Shown here piece by piece: positions 1 to 8,303 of a stretch of 64,000 nt of DNA; position 1 is the first letter of the stretch, and every line of letters begins with the position of its first letter. Origin of the DNA: Trichomonas vaginalis G3 (lineage: Eukaryota > Parabasalia > Trichomonadida > Trichomonadidae); contig NC_067203.1 of the NCBI RefSeq assembly GCF_026262505.1, positions 1,240,001 to 1,304,000 on the forward strand. The letters run 5' to 3'. Position numbers and translations under genes: made by a program. The notes beneath the pieces are model-generated. The model had not been told where the DNA came from and searched no databases. It was given only the letters and a program-made list of their open reading frames with translations.

Positions 1-34
1 ATATTTTTTTTTATTTTGTATGTAAGAACAGGAA
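1..34 (+). promoter_or_regulatory. Cassette leader (T-rich, GTATGTAAGAACA)
   Basis: A T-run followed by TTATTTTGTATGTAAGAACA and then the ATG. Near-identical leaders precede the genes starting at 777, 17367 (minus), 18363, 43122, 44856 and 46382, which lie in three elements of two families. This points to a shared promoter/5' leader, though transcription start sites are not visible. Confidence 0.55.
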
Positions 35-646
35 ATGACAAGCACTGAGTTTGAAACAGTCAAAAAGATAGACAATGAGACCAAAATAGTTAGAATTGGT
101 GATTTAAACGTAAGATACTCAAAGAAATACAAAAAATATTCTTTGTCAGACATTTTAACACCATCTGGAAAGAGAGCAAAGGACTGGGTTAGAAATGCTT
201 CTACTCAGAAAATTTTGACAAGAAATCCTGAGCTTTTGATATCGGTAAGATTTCATGGAACTACAGCATATCTTATAGACAAAAGTCTTATACCACTAGT
301 TTTGTTATGGATTGACCCAGTTGTTGGATATAATTTCATAACATATGGTTCATTCGATACGGAACGTTGCAGTGAAGGCTTACTTTACATCGTTCAGAAA
401 CCGAAGGACTTCAATACAAAGAGATATAAGATAGGAAGAACATATAATATAACTCAAAGATATGACAGTATAGTCAATAGAGTTAAGGTTGTGTTTGTAA
501 ATGATATGAGAGCTGCTGAAACAGAACTACTTGAAAAGTTTGAGAAAATGTATGGTGCTCCCACGAAAGGTAAAGAAACGTTTGAAGTAGATGAGATAGA
601 GAAAGCTGTAAAATTATTTGACGAAGTTGCTGAAAAATACATGTAA
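35..646 (+). CDS. KilA-N / T5orf172 (GIY-YIG-like) protein
   Basis: 203 aa. Residues about 8-110 look like a KilA-N DNA-binding domain (AKDWVRN, then TTAYLIDKSLIPLVLLWIDP), the fold common in large DNA virus and phage regulators. Residues about 113-200 match the T5orf172/MUG113 branch of the GIY-YIG superfamily (GLLYIVQ, YKIGRT, then a conserved AAETELL helix). KilA-N joined to T5orf172 is a known domain pairing in NCLDV and phage proteins, probably acting on DNA in the nucleus. The ATG directly follows the shared cassette leader. A decayed relative lies at 46382-46997 in element C. Function is inferred from domains only; the KilA-N call is firmer than nuclease activity. Confidence 0.75.
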   Translation: MTSTEFETVKKIDNETKIVRIGDLNVRYSKKYKKYSLSDILTPSGKRAKDWVRNASTQKILTRNPELLISVRFHGTTAYLIDKSLIPLVLLWIDPVVGYNFITYGSFDTERCSEGLLYIVQKPKDFNTKRYKIGRTYNITQRYDSIVNRVKVVFVNDMRAAETELLEKFEKMYGAPTKGKETFEVDEIEKAVKLFDEVAEKYM

Positions 647-690
647 AGCGTTTATTTTTGGTCTTTTATACAAGATAGAAAATAACGCTA

Positions 691-760
691 TTTTTATTTT
701 TTATTTTATTTTTTATTTTATTTTTTATTTTATTTTTTATTTTATTTTATTTTTTATTTT
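691..760. repeat. AT microsatellite in cassette leader
   Basis: Tandem runs of TTTTATTTTTTATTTTA-type units directly upstream of the KilA-N gene at 777, forming an expanded version of the T-rich cassette leader. Confidence 0.8.
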
Positions 761-776
761 GTATATAAGAACAGAA
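751..776 (+). promoter_or_regulatory. Cassette leader (GTATATAAGAACAG)
   Basis: TTTTTATTTTGTATATAAGA followed by ACAG just before the ATG at 777. Same leader type as the other cassette genes. Confidence 0.5.
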
Positions 777-1622
777 ATGTCAACAACAGAGAACACAACA
801 ACTGCTATCGTTCATGAAGCCATAAGTGAAGAATATGAGTGGGTTCAGTATAACAAACAACTCCGTCTCATTCGTTCGGTCAAAGATGACATGTACCAAA
901 TGCAAAGTATTTTGAATGCATGTTTTGCTCCAGATACTAAACACGCAGACGACTGGTTCAAAAACCAAAGCACACAAGAACTTTTGAGTGAAATTTCTCT
1001 AGACCGAGAATTCTCGGCCTTGCATAAAACACATGAAAATCGTAAAAATTTGCCAATAAATTTAAGAGGATATTATGTACATAGACTTCTTGTAAATGCT
1101 GTTGCAATGTGGGCTTCACCTCGTTACGCTTGGTATATTTTCAGACTTCTTGACGAAATTCATAGACAAGAACGTGAAGAGATGGAAAAGAAACTTCAAG
1201 CAAAAGATGAAGTCATTGAAGCAAAAGATGAAGTCATTGAAGCAAAAGACAAAAACATACAGAAAAGAATACCACGTTCGGTACCAAAAGGAAAGGAAAA
1301 GAACTATAAGTATATGATTTACACTGAAGAGATGGAAAATGAAGAAGACAGAGATATGGTTATGTTGCATTTAGTCAGAAGAAACAACAAAAGCTTTTAC
1401 GACCTTGCTAAGATTTACAAATCTGACAGAAATTGGTTCTATCGCGAAAACTTACCGATTTCAATGACACCAAATGAAGATGTGAAACAAATAGTTCAAG
1501 ATACGTTACCTCAAACACACTATGATATGAAAGGTTGTACAATACTTACCTTCAAAGAAGATTTGCCGCTACTGAAAGAAAAAATAACAGAGTATTTTGA
1601 CAACTTCAAAGAGGAAGACTAA
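777..1622 (+). CDS. KilA-N domain protein with palindrome insert
   Basis: 281 aa from the ATG after the cassette leader; the longer open frame upstream reads through the AT repeat and is not credible. KilA-N core at about 15-135 (DDWFKNQSTQELL, RGYYVHRLLVNAVAMWASP, then a charged helix). A short coiled coil at 135-160 repeats KDEVIEA, followed by a C-terminal domain with a GKEKNYKYMIYTEEM motif. Probably a DNA-binding regulator. Between TQELLSE and NLRGYY the gene carries a 14-bp palindrome (1004-1017); its paralogs at 18363 and 43122 carry different palindromes at the same spot. In element C an array of hairpin repeats (47080-47545) occupies this position instead of the gene. Confidence 0.75.
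   Translation: MSTTENTTTAIVHEAISEEYEWVQYNKQLRLIRSVKDDMYQMQSILNACFAPDTKHADDWFKNQSTQELLSEISLDREFSALHKTHENRKNLPINLRGYYVHRLLVNAVAMWASPRYAWYIFRLLDEIHRQEREEMEKKLQAKDEVIEAKDEVIEAKDKNIQKRIPRSVPKGKEKNYKYMIYTEEMENEEDRDMVMLHLVRRNNKSFYDLAKIYKSDRNWFYRENLPISMTPNEDVKQIVQDTLPQTHYDMKGCTILTFKEDLPLLKEKITEYFDNFKEED
1004..1017. repeat. Palindrome inside KilA-N gene
   Basis: CCGAGAATTCTCGG, a perfect palindrome followed by CCTTGCATAAAAC. That flank recurs next to other hairpins at 45885-45910, in array 2 of element C. Confidence 0.75.
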
Positions 1623-1635
1623 AACACTTACATTT

Positions 1636-2442
1636 TTACGCTTGACTTTTTACAATTTGAACTTTGTTTGCGTAGATGTGAATTCTGAAAGAAGTATGAG
1701 GGTCTTGTATGACTTTGTACTTCTCCCATAGTTCATGTCTGTCAAACTTACCTGCCATGGACTCTTTCATAAGTTCCATGAAATCGTCTTCGGACAATCC
1801 GGGGAAAAGTATGATATCAGTAAGTATTCTCTTTACATCCTTACTTAAACTCTTTGCTGTCTGTACACAAATGACAACTGAGATGTTAAAGTGTCTGAGC
1901 TTCTTAAGAATTCGACACATGTCTTGTTCTCTATTCTTTAACAAAGGATGAGAAGCAAAGTCATCTAAGATAAGAAGACATCTGTGAGGGTAAGTCTTCC
2001 AATCGTAAGATTGCAATTTCTTCGAAATGTATTCTATCTCTTTCTGTTTGTTTCGGAAGTGTTTCTTCTCTAATATTCTCTGCATTTCCTCATTTGGGTC
2101 TTTAAACTTAGAATTGACATACTCATTTATAGCATTGTACTTCAAAACTCTTCTTTGGTACTTCTTTATCCAATCTAACAACTCAGAGTCTTTTATACAT
2201 ACTAACTTAGACTTTTTTATAATATCTTTGAACGAATTGACGGTTTGGTCAAATTGACCCGAAGTACTACAAATAACAACTAACTCATAGAATGGGTTCT
2301 TCTCATCTAGTTCTTGTTGTTGTGCAGCCATTTTAAGATAAGTGAAAGTCTTACCCGACCCAGGTGGTGCGATTAGACCTGTTATACCATTCTGAGCAAA
2401 TAAGAACTTGTCATGTATGGGTTTTATCTGAGCATTTTCCAA
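1636..2442 (-). CDS. Genome-packaging ATPase (A32/FtsK-HerA type)
   Basis: 268 aa. Walker A GLIAPPGSGKTFTY near residue 22 and Walker B CLLILDDFA near residue 157, then a HFNISVVICVQ sensor-like strand, in the order of the poxvirus A32-like packaging ATPases found in all Mavericks. It would pump DNA into the capsid. It lies tail to tail with the KilA-N gene at 777 and is divergent from 2547. A decayed copy is at 47653-48520 in C and a diverged relative at 9202 in B. The ATG used is the first in the long frame; the true start could be slightly upstream. Confidence 0.85.
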   Translation of the reverse strand: MENAQIKPIHDKFLFAQNGITGLIAPPGSGKTFTYLKMAAQQQELDEKNPFYELVVICSTSGQFDQTVNSFKDIIKKSKLVCIKDSELLDWIKKYQRRVLKYNAINEYVNSKFKDPNEEMQRILEKKHFRNKQKEIEYISKKLQSYDWKTYPHRCLLILDDFASHPLLKNREQDMCRILKKLRHFNISVVICVQTAKSLSKDVKRILTDIILFPGLSEDDFMELMKESMAGKFDRHELWEKYKVIQDPHTSFRIHIYANKVQIVKSQA

Positions 2443-2546
2443 CTTCCTCTTGTTCTTATTTAAAACATTCTCAAATTTTTGTCAATGTCAGCAAACTTTT
2501 TTTCTAACATATTTTTAGAAAAATTAAAATTTTTATCTTTTAGGAA

Positions 2547-2999
2547 ATGTCTAGCGATTTCGCTATCTATATTCGAGACAAGCTTTTCGACAGCAAAACA
2601 TCTGTCGACCATAAAATCTTACATAGTGTAAACAAGAAAGGTGAATTTGTTCTAAAGTTCTGTTTCTGGGAATATGACAAGAACCATAAAACCTTAAGCA
2701 GAGAAGTCTTAAAATTTGTCAATGACAGACTTGTTGACAGAGATGACGCCTCTTGGAGAGATGAAGTCCAACAAAACTTCTTAGAATGCAAAGAAGACAC
2801 ATGCGCTGTTCTTGAAAATGAAATAGAAAACAGAATAGAAGAGCTATTAAATGACAAAGCACTTTTACAAAAATATGGTTCTGAGAAGTTTGACATAACT
2901 CCACCAGAGAAGAAGAAGAGAGAAAAGAAAGAAAAGAAAGTAGAAGAAGAGAAGAAAGAACCTGAACCAGTTCCAGAGAAAAAGAAATTTGACATGTAA
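2547..2999 (+). CDS. Conserved Maverick protein, acidic/basic tail
   Basis: 150 aa, family not recognised. The N-terminal about 90 residues form a compact alpha/beta-looking domain (FVLKFCFWEYDKNHKTLSRE) and the C-terminal 40 are a Lys/Glu-rich low-complexity tail. Residues 10-60 align by eye with the minus-strand gene remnant at 17882-18255 in element B (EYDRYHNEVNQTLIKFVD against EYDKNHKTLSREVLKFVN), so it belongs to the core shared by both families. It starts 10-15 bases after TTTTTATCTTTTAGG, as many Maverick genes here do, and is divergent from the ATPase gene. Confidence 0.7.
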   Translation: MSSDFAIYIRDKLFDSKTSVDHKILHSVNKKGEFVLKFCFWEYDKNHKTLSREVLKFVNDRLVDRDDASWRDEVQQNFLECKEDTCAVLENEIENRIEELLNDKALLQKYGSEKFDITPPEKKKREKKEKKVEEEKKEPEPVPEKKKFDM

Positions 3000-3015
3000 A
3001 AATAAAATTTTATTT

Positions 3016-3435
3016 TTAGAACATTTCTGGGTCAATGTCAATGTTCTCTTCCTCTTTAGGAGCAAACACCGGCTTAGACTCTAAAATCTTTTTACCCAAT
3101 TTACCTTGAACTTCAACTATCTTAGACTCATAATATTCATAGTCGTCTGCTTTCTTTGGTTCATAAGGTATAACAAGTTTGTATGCTTTGCCTTCTTTAA
3201 GGTTTGAGAACCTTCTGTCAAAACTTTCTTTGACTGTTAACAAACCTTCTATGTCTAAGTCTTCAAATTTCGCACCATTTTTAGTCACAATAGCAAACTT
3301 AACTGGTTCGATGTTCCAAACTTTGTCAAATGTAGACTTTTCAAAATGGTAGAAGTAAACATTCAAATATGTGAATGGGTCTAGTTCTTCTTTAAGTCCT
3401 GACATGTACTTGTTGACTGAGATGAATTTCGTCAT
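3016..3435 (-). CDS. Conserved Maverick protein, acidic C-terminus
   Basis: 139 aa, no recognised family. Beta-rich sequence ending in an acidic tail (EEENIDIDPEMF). It sits directly downstream of the SF3 helicase gene on the same strand, so a role with DNA replication is plausible. The acidic tail recalls single-strand-binding proteins, but that is only a guess. The gene at 19359 in element B also ends in an acidic EIDPEAI tail next to a replication gene and may be its counterpart. A nearly identical copy lies at 49027-49446 in element C. Confidence 0.65.
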   Translation of the reverse strand: MTKFISVNKYMSGLKEELDPFTYLNVYFYHFEKSTFDKVWNIEPVKFAIVTKNGAKFEDLDIEGLLTVKESFDRRFSNLKEGKAYKLVIPYEPKKADDYEYYESKIVEVQGKLGKKILESKPVFAPKEEENIDIDPEMF

Positions 3436-3472
3436 CTTTTCTATCGGATAAAAAAAATATTTTTTTTAAAAT

Positions 3473-4708
3473 TTACTCAGAAAAATTTTTCTTTGTATAT
3501 ACACCATTCTGTACGTCTAAAAGACTTTTGACATTTGCCAAGAATGTTCGTTTAGACGCTGTCATATAACCATACTCTTGACAATACTGTTTATACGAAT
3601 CGTACAATGACCTTTCATCTAAACACTCAAAGTCAGTTTCATCTATGAACAGTTCATATACACTCTTGTTTGCTTCTAACAATGTTTGTCTCTCTTCGGT
3701 ATGTGGAATTTGTCTTGGATTGAACTTTGAAATATCTAATGTCATGAAATATGAGAACAAGTGGTTGTAAAAGTTAGGTGTCAAAGTTTCTGCTAAGTCG
3801 TCAAAATATTCTGTATCTTGCATATGAGCTTCTGACGTTCTGACAACTACATATCTTCTGTCAGAACTTTCTAACTTCATCGGAACGGCGTTGTTTGAAA
3901 CCATGATGAAATTTGCAACATTTTCACAAACTCTTTGGTCTCTATACTTTCTTTCAACAACTCCAACTTTGTCTGTTATAAGACTCTTCAAAGCATCTGA
4001 GTTCAAAACTTTTGTTGTATCTATACTTTGAAGTTCGTTACATACTATAAGTTTCATATTCTCTATTGAAGAGTTAAATTTACCGCAGATGTTTTCTAAG
4101 TTTGTCATATTAGGGTTCGAATAGCCCTCTAACAGTTTGCACAAAATATCTGTAAAGAAAGTGTTCTTACCTGTTCCTTGTTTTCCAATTATGATGAGAG
4201 CAGTTTCATTTTTAGCACTTGGATGTTGTAAGATGTTTGCAAACCAACATAAGATATACTCATAGACTCTTTCGTTTCCATTGCATATAATTTCTTTGAC
4301 ATGGTCTAACCAAGCTTCTATAACATTTTCTTTCCATTCTACTTGTTCGTATTTATATCCAGTGAAGATAGAATAGAAGTTTGGAGATGGTGTATAGAAC
4401 TTTATACCACGAACTGAAAAATCTTCTAACTTTGACAATAAGATATCCCAAGCATCTAACATCTTCATGCCAACTTGTACGACTTTTATTTTCTTAAGTT
4501 TCTGTTTACATTCTTGTTCTGAAACTATTGTCGCTTTAGGGTTGTTAAAGACTACATCCCATTCTTTCATGACATAACATTCTGGGGCAGAGTCGACATA
4601 AATGACTAAACGTTTCAAATTCTCGACTGCTTTGTTATAGTCTCTAAATGGACACATATTTCTGAACGCTTGGAAGTCATAAAAATCTGAAACGTCTATT
4701 CTGTACAT
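3473..4708 (-). CDS. Superfamily 3 helicase (D5-like)
   Basis: 411 aa. SF3 motifs in order: Walker A IIIGKQGTGKNTF (about residue 170), Walker B-type MKLIVCNELQ (about 215), motif C VANFIMVSNN (about 263), then an arginine-finger-like SSDRRYVVVR. This is the helicase of D5-like primase-helicases and many small DNA viruses. The N-terminal 150 residues are not recognised and show no clear primase motif. It probably unwinds the element during replication. Element B has no equivalent, so the two families differ in replication machinery. A broken copy is at 49485-50721. Confidence 0.85.
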   Translation of the reverse strand: MYRIDVSDFYDFQAFRNMCPFRDYNKAVENLKRLVIYVDSAPECYVMKEWDVVFNNPKATIVSEQECKQKLKKIKVVQVGMKMLDAWDILLSKLEDFSVRGIKFYTPSPNFYSIFTGYKYEQVEWKENVIEAWLDHVKEIICNGNERVYEYILCWFANILQHPSAKNETALIIIGKQGTGKNTFFTDILCKLLEGYSNPNMTNLENICGKFNSSIENMKLIVCNELQSIDTTKVLNSDALKSLITDKVGVVERKYRDQRVCENVANFIMVSNNAVPMKLESSDRRYVVVRTSEAHMQDTEYFDDLAETLTPNFYNHLFSYFMTLDISKFNPRQIPHTEERQTLLEANKSVYELFIDETDFECLDERSLYDSYKQYCQEYGYMTASKRTFLANVKSLLDVQNGVYTKKNFSE

Positions 4709-4739
4709 TTTTTTATATAAAATAAAAAAAAATATTTTT

Positions 4740-5546
4740 TTATTCTTGAGCTATTTGTTGCATTTGTTCCATTTGTTGCATTTGTTGTTCTTGAGCTATT
4801 TGTTGTTGAAGTTGTTCTTGTAGTACAATACTTTCACCAGTTGCATCTTCCAATTCGAAACTTTCTGCCGTCATTGACAAATACATAGGACATAAAAGTT
4901 TTACAGGAACAAAGTTTGCGTCAACTAAGGTTAAGTTTATGTTTGCTAAAGTGTTTGAGTTCACTAAAGCTGAAAACTCTGCATTCGAATGAACAATAGG
5001 CAAACCAGCAGAGAAAGTGTTGTTTATACGCATGAGTATCTTTTGGTCATAGTAGTTTCTGTCGACATTCGAATAGCACTTTGAACCTAAGTTTGAAACA
5101 ATATATAAAATAGGTGTACTTAAAGTCAATGGAACGGATAGACCTTGTATGACACCTTTTCCTGTTATAGGAAACTGTTGGTAGTAAAAACCAGATATAA
5201 GTTTTGTATTATAGCTCATATCGTTTATACTAAACTCAGTCGGACATCCAAACATAATGAAACCTGCTCTAGTTGCAGCACATGTTACATCCGTCCTTAA
5301 AGTATTAAATAAGTCAACAAAACCTGTTGGTGGTATATCTGAGTAAGTATCTTCAAAGGAGTATTTTTTACCATTCACAACGACAAAGTCTTCTGGTGTC
5401 AAAAGAGCAAAACAGGCTTTAGTCGTCATCGTGTTTAAGGTCAGTTTACAATATCGTCCTTGAGGACTTTGTAAGTTTGTTGTTATAGAATTATATGACT
5501 CAGGGTTTTTAGTCGTAATAGTATAAACCACTATGTCTTCTGCCAT
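4740..5546 (-). CDS. Penton-like / minor capsid candidate
   Basis: 268 aa, beta-rich. The N-terminus (TTKNPESYNSITTNLQS, CFALLTPEDF, VNGKKYSFEDTY, DLFNTL) parallels the element B gene at 11343-12117 (STDPNEY, SFVITDETDF, IDGKKHEIRFH, VLNALI), so the two appear homologous. Position beside the capsid genes and beta content suggest a minor capsid (penton) protein, by analogy with the conserved major/minor capsid pair of Polintons. The C-terminus is a glutamine-rich run of QQMEQ units that differs in length from the copy in C. The structural role is inference. Confidence 0.55.
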   Translation of the reverse strand: MAEDIVVYTITTKNPESYNSITTNLQSPQGRYCKLTLNTMTTKACFALLTPEDFVVVNGKKYSFEDTYSDIPPTGFVDLFNTLRTDVTCAATRAGFIMFGCPTEFSINDMSYNTKLISGFYYQQFPITGKGVIQGLSVPLTLSTPILYIVSNLGSKCYSNVDRNYYDQKILMRINNTFSAGLPIVHSNAEFSALVNSNTLANINLTLVDANFVPVKLLCPMYLSMTAESFELEDATGESIVLQEQLQQQIAQEQQMQQMEQMQQIAQE

Positions 5547-5550
5547 TTAC

Positions 5551-6132
5551 TTAGCAACTAAATTTTAATGAAATGTTGTGGTCGTCAAATATTTTTATAA
5601 CGTCTGGGAAACTATATTTTAAGTTCAACGTCTCACCTCCTTTCATAACGTATATCTTGTCAATGACATTATATGAAACACCACAGCAAGCAATGTCGGG
5701 TTCTATTTCTTTGATGTTTATATCGTCTGCCTCTGTCAAAAGTTTCAATAGTTCTTTCAAAACTTCATGAGGTGCGATGACATATGAGTTCACTTTTACA
5801 GGGTTGTGTTCGACCAAGTTTAACATTAGACCTAAAGCTTGACAAATCTTCTCCTGAGTTTTAAGTTTGTCTTTAAGTTGTTGGTAGTCGTTTCGAATAT
5901 CTGCAACAGAACTTAAGTCTCTGCTAACTTCAGGGTATGTTGGTTGTTCTTTTACAGGAACTATTGTTATACCATCTTCGTCTTCGTATGGTTTCCCCAC
6001 TTCAACATCTCTGTCTTTGACATTGACAACAACACTTTGACTGTTTGTTTGAGTTGGTGAATTTAACTTCACATCTGCCATCGCCATTAAACCTTTTGAA
6101 ACACTTACGCTTCTATTTTTCGGAAATGACAT
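5551..6132 (-). CDS. Conserved Maverick protein with CCG motif
   Basis: 193 aa from MSFPKNRSV; the longer open frame runs through the opposite gene and is rejected. The N-terminus is disordered and Ser/Thr-rich. A helical segment (about 75-135) is followed by a C-terminal beta domain with IACCGVSYNVIDKIYV. The same architecture and motif (IECCGQTPPFMKIGNIRI) occur in the element B gene at 10507, so this is a core family of unknown function. The ATG lies 18 bp from the divergent gene at 6151, implying a shared promoter. A broken copy lies at 51829-52410. Confidence 0.65.
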   Translation of the reverse strand: MSFPKNRSVSVSKGLMAMADVKLNSPTQTNSQSVVVNVKDRDVEVGKPYEDEDGITIVPVKEQPTYPEVSRDLSSVADIRNDYQQLKDKLKTQEKICQALGLMLNLVEHNPVKVNSYVIAPHEVLKELLKLLTEADDINIKEIEPDIACCGVSYNVIDKIYVMKGGETLNLKYSFPDVIKIFDDHNISLKFSC

Positions 6133-6150
6133 TTTACTTAGAATAAAAAG

Positions 6151-6570
6151 ATGGACGTATTTGAGTATCTCTTCGAATTGAAGCAAAACAAAGTTTACAC
6201 ACACAAACAATACAAGTTCATTGATAGAATAGTTCTTTATACAAACAATGGAAAATGTTATAGAATAGCAGTCTTTGCTGAACCAAAATATTTTCATAAA
6301 GCAAAGAAAGTTGGTATAACCGAGATGGTGAAAGTTCTTGAAGCAGACAAAAATATAACAACAAAACTGACCGATATTTCTAAAGGTAAGTTTATAATAC
6401 AATATTATATCAAAACTGGCGTACTGTCAATATTTGACGGAGAGAAGTCAGTTCAAGAACAACTTACTGACCTGCTGCCAAAATCTGCTCGATGGAAGCT
6501 GTCGTTATACCAATCTGAGGAGCCCCAGCAGGTTTCATCGAACGAATCTTCAAAAGAGCATCTTCTGTGA
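6151..6570 (+). CDS. Small conserved Maverick protein
   Basis: 139 aa, unrecognised. Compact, basic N-terminal half (NKVYTHKQYKFIDRIVLYTN), hydrophilic C-terminus. It overlaps the 3' end of the major capsid gene on the other strand by about 107 bp (6464-6570), so its last 35 codons share DNA with the capsid C-terminus. Divergent from 5551 with an 18-bp gap. Its relative in C (52430-52850) is broken. Confidence 0.6.
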   Translation: MDVFEYLFELKQNKVYTHKQYKFIDRIVLYTNNGKCYRIAVFAEPKYFHKAKKVGITEMVKVLEADKNITTKLTDISKGKFIIQYYIKTGVLSIFDGEKSVQEQLTDLLPKSARWKLSLYQSEEPQQVSSNESSKEHLL

Positions 6571-6897
6571 AAAGTGCTATTGGTTTTGTAAACTTCTTTG
6601 CTTTCAATTCATCTGGACCGTCTCTGTCACCAGTATATTGTATTTGAACTGTACCAACAGTTGAAATACCACCCATAAAGTCTTCTGAGTCAGCAAATGG
6701 AATGCCAAGCCAAAAGTTTGAACGGTCTCCATTTGTATATTGAGTGTTTTGAGCTCCTGTATGGGTACATACTTTCACATATGGCATAATAGAACTTTGC
6801 ATTTCAGGGTTAATGGTTGTTGTGAAGTTGTTGTTAAAGTTCATAGCATCTAATGTCAAGTTGTATGACCTCATATCCTCAACTGTAGAATATTCTT
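6464..6897 (-). pseudogene. Major capsid protein, C-terminal part (split by element B)
   Basis: C-terminal part of element A's major capsid protein, of the double jelly-roll Polinton type by family. Its N-terminal part lies at 28497-29713, on the other side of inserted element B. The uninterrupted arrangement is seen in element C (52745-54392). Beta-rich sequence with WLGIPFADSEDF and a C-terminal PIALFTEDALLKIRS. Confidence 0.8.
6893..6897. repeat. Target-site duplication of element B, left
   Basis: TTCTT flanks both ends of B (6893-6897 and 28497-28501). The intact site in element C (around 53170) has one copy. Confidence 0.85.
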
Positions 6898-6906
6898 AGT
6901 TAGTAT

Positions 6907-6955
6907 ACAAGTCTCGTGTACGGAGGCACTGCGTTCCTCCATACGCAATACTTGT
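6907..6955. repeat. Subterminal imperfect hairpin in TIR
   Basis: Outer arms ACAAGT and ACTTGT with an inner stem GGAGG/CCTCC extended by GTA/TAC. Present in both TIRs. It may be a recognition structure for integrase or replication proteins; that role is inferred. Confidence 0.5.
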
Positions 6956-7078
6956 GAATTTGACACTTTACAAAACCGTTAACGTATATTTTACAACACA
7001 AACACAAACACCAACTTAACCTTAAATATTTATAAAGCTGCCAACCACTTCACCTCACTACTGTAAAAATAAACGTTC

Positions 7079-7405
7079 TCACTTACAAAAGTATTGCAAC
7101 TCTTCCCATTGCTGTGCTTCACACAATAGTTCATATTCTTCAGTATCGCTGCTGTCGCTCCAATCGTCAGAGTCAAAGTCACTGTCAAAATAAATGTTAG
7201 TAAGTTTTGACAAAGCTAATGAAACACGCTTACCGTTTGTATCGTATGCTTGTATAAACTTTCCATTCTTCATTCCTTCATAAACGCTCAAACTAACTTT
7301 ACCCTTTCTCCCTCGTATCTGATAGAATGTATTTTCACGAGGAACGAAGAACAAATTCTTGAACTCATGACCGTTGTAGTTTGTTATCTCAATAGTTTTC
7401 GTCAT
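7079..7405 (-). CDS. TIR-encoded 108-aa protein (left copy)
   Basis: 108 aa, unrecognised. The N-terminal two thirds look like a small basic beta domain (YQIRGRKGKVSLSVYEG, YDTNGKRVSLALSKL). It ends in an acidic stretch with repeated D-S-D/D-W-S-D residues. It lies entirely inside the TIR and so exists in two identical copies (other at 27989-28315), both transcribed inward from their ends. The identity suggests co-conversion of TIRs during replication. A gene in both ends of an element could be a terminus-acting or early regulatory protein, but no family supports this. Confidence 0.6.
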   Translation of the reverse strand: MTKTIEITNYNGHEFKNLFFVPRENTFYQIRGRKGKVSLSVYEGMKNGKFIQAYDTNGKRVSLALSKLTNIYFDSDFDSDDWSDSSDTEEYELLCEAQQWEELQYFCK

Positions 7406-7504
7406 TTACATCCAAATAAAATAAAAAATAATTTTAAAAAATAAACTTAAAAATTAATGATATCACCACCCTCACACGTATGAAAACATAGCACAAAAAT
7501 AAAT

Positions 7505-7554
7505 TTAGGTGAAGTGGTGAAATCTCACCTCTTTTTTCACCTCTTTTTTCACCC
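7505..7554. repeat. GGTGA/TCACC palindromic repeat (R1)
   Basis: TTAGGTGAAGTGGTGAAATC followed by CACCTCTTTTTTCACC units, near the inner end of B's TIR. Same family as the repeats at 16348, 17451, 19276, 42903, 44733 and 45769. Confidence 0.75.
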
Positions 7555-7565
7555 ACTTGAATTCA

Positions 7566-8078
7566 TTACTTTATAACTCTCTTCCTTGGTTTCTTTTTAG
7601 TTGCTTTCTTCACGTCTGTCTCCAACTTGACTGTCTTTCTTCTTCGTCCGTAATGATACCAGTTACTTCCACCAGTCAATGGGTCAAATGGTCTTTCGTA
7701 AGGGTTTCCATACATTCCATAGGGACCATACGGAAGAACTACTGGTGGAGGAAGAGTTCCATCGACTCTATTTAAATGCATTGTTTCACCTTTCATCTGG
7801 TCATTAAAGTCTTTTGCGTGTTTTGCAAACTCATCGTCCTTTCCTAAAGCATTTTCTGACTCAGTCGCAACCAAATTGGATGCTTTATTTATGAGCCCTA
7901 TTTTATTTAATCTTAACTTCTTTGCAACCCAGCCTCCAATCTTTCCTTTATTTGCATCTAATGTCTTCGAAACTCTTCCTCCACTCATTTTATTTACTGC
8001 GTCATAAGCCCCAAGTGCTTTTGCTCCAAATGCTAATGCTTTTGTTCCCATTGCGCCTAAAGCTGCCCAAGCTACCAT
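7566..8078 (-). CDS. pVI-like / membrane-active virion peptide candidate
   Basis: 170 aa. The N-terminal 35 residues are Ala/Gly-rich and amphipathic (WAALGAMGTKALAFGAKAL), the middle is helical and charged, then a Pro/Gly/Tyr-rich linker (PPPVVLPYGPYGMYGNPY) and a basic tail KKKPRKRVIK. This resembles minor virion proteins with an N-terminal amphipathic helix, such as adenovirus pVI, and parallels 38626 and 35297 in element C. No enzyme motif. The last codons and stop lie inside the TIR. The virion role is inferred from composition. Confidence 0.5.
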   Translation of the reverse strand: MVAWAALGAMGTKALAFGAKALGAYDAVNKMSGGRVSKTLDANKGKIGGWVAKKLRLNKIGLINKASNLVATESENALGKDDEFAKHAKDFNDQMKGETMHLNRVDGTLPPPVVLPYGPYGMYGNPYERPFDPLTGGSNWYHYGRRRKTVKLETDVKKATKKKPRKRVIK

Positions 8079-8303
8079 TTACACCATATTAAAATCATCT
8101 CTCTTCAATATTATCTCATAAAAGTTCTCGTTACTGGAGAAAGTCAATGAAACATAAACATTCTCATGGACTTCGTCCTCGCCGCGTTGCGGCTTCATAA
8201 ACTTCTTTCTTATCTCATCTATACGCTTCAAAATGTCTGAACAATTGCTAACATCTTCTACAACAGTTATTTCATCATGAATGACCTTCAAGAACAAGCT
8301 CAT
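8079..8303 (-). CDS. Small protein with hairpin-encoded insert
   Basis: 74 aa, unrecognised. It abuts 7566 and 8304 on the same strand with no gap (end to start), so the three may form one transcription unit or be read from start-proximal promoters. Residues 37-46 (KPQRGEDEVH) are encoded by a double-hairpin DNA module (8165-8198), and the same peptide occurs in the unrelated PolB locus at 20086-20119. Confidence 0.55.
   Translation of the reverse strand: MSLFLKVIHDEITVVEDVSNCSDILKRIDEIRKKFMKPQRGEDEVHENVYVSLTFSSNENFYEIILKRDDFNMV
8165..8198. repeat. Double-hairpin module inside a gene
   Basis: GGACTTCGTCC (8168-8178) next to GCCGCGTTGCGGC (8181-8193). Inverse copy of the module at 20086-20119, in frame with the 74-aa gene. 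Confidence 0.8.

Larger units (their letters stand above)
6898..7587 (+). repeat. Element B terminal inverted repeat, left
   Basis: Matches 27819-28496 in inverse orientation over its whole length, apart from one extra 12-bp CTCTTTTTTCAC unit in the GGTGA/TCACC repeat near its inner end. It contains a whole 108-aa gene (7079-7405). Its inner edge lies within the 3' end of the gene at 7566. Confidence 0.95.

Noticed and set aside
11-34. GTATGTAAGAACAG in the cassette leader resembles a T. vaginalis 5' splice site (GTATGT) followed by an AG.
   Set aside because: The implied intron would be about 14 bases, shorter than any known, with no ACTAAC branch motif. It is better read as a leader motif.
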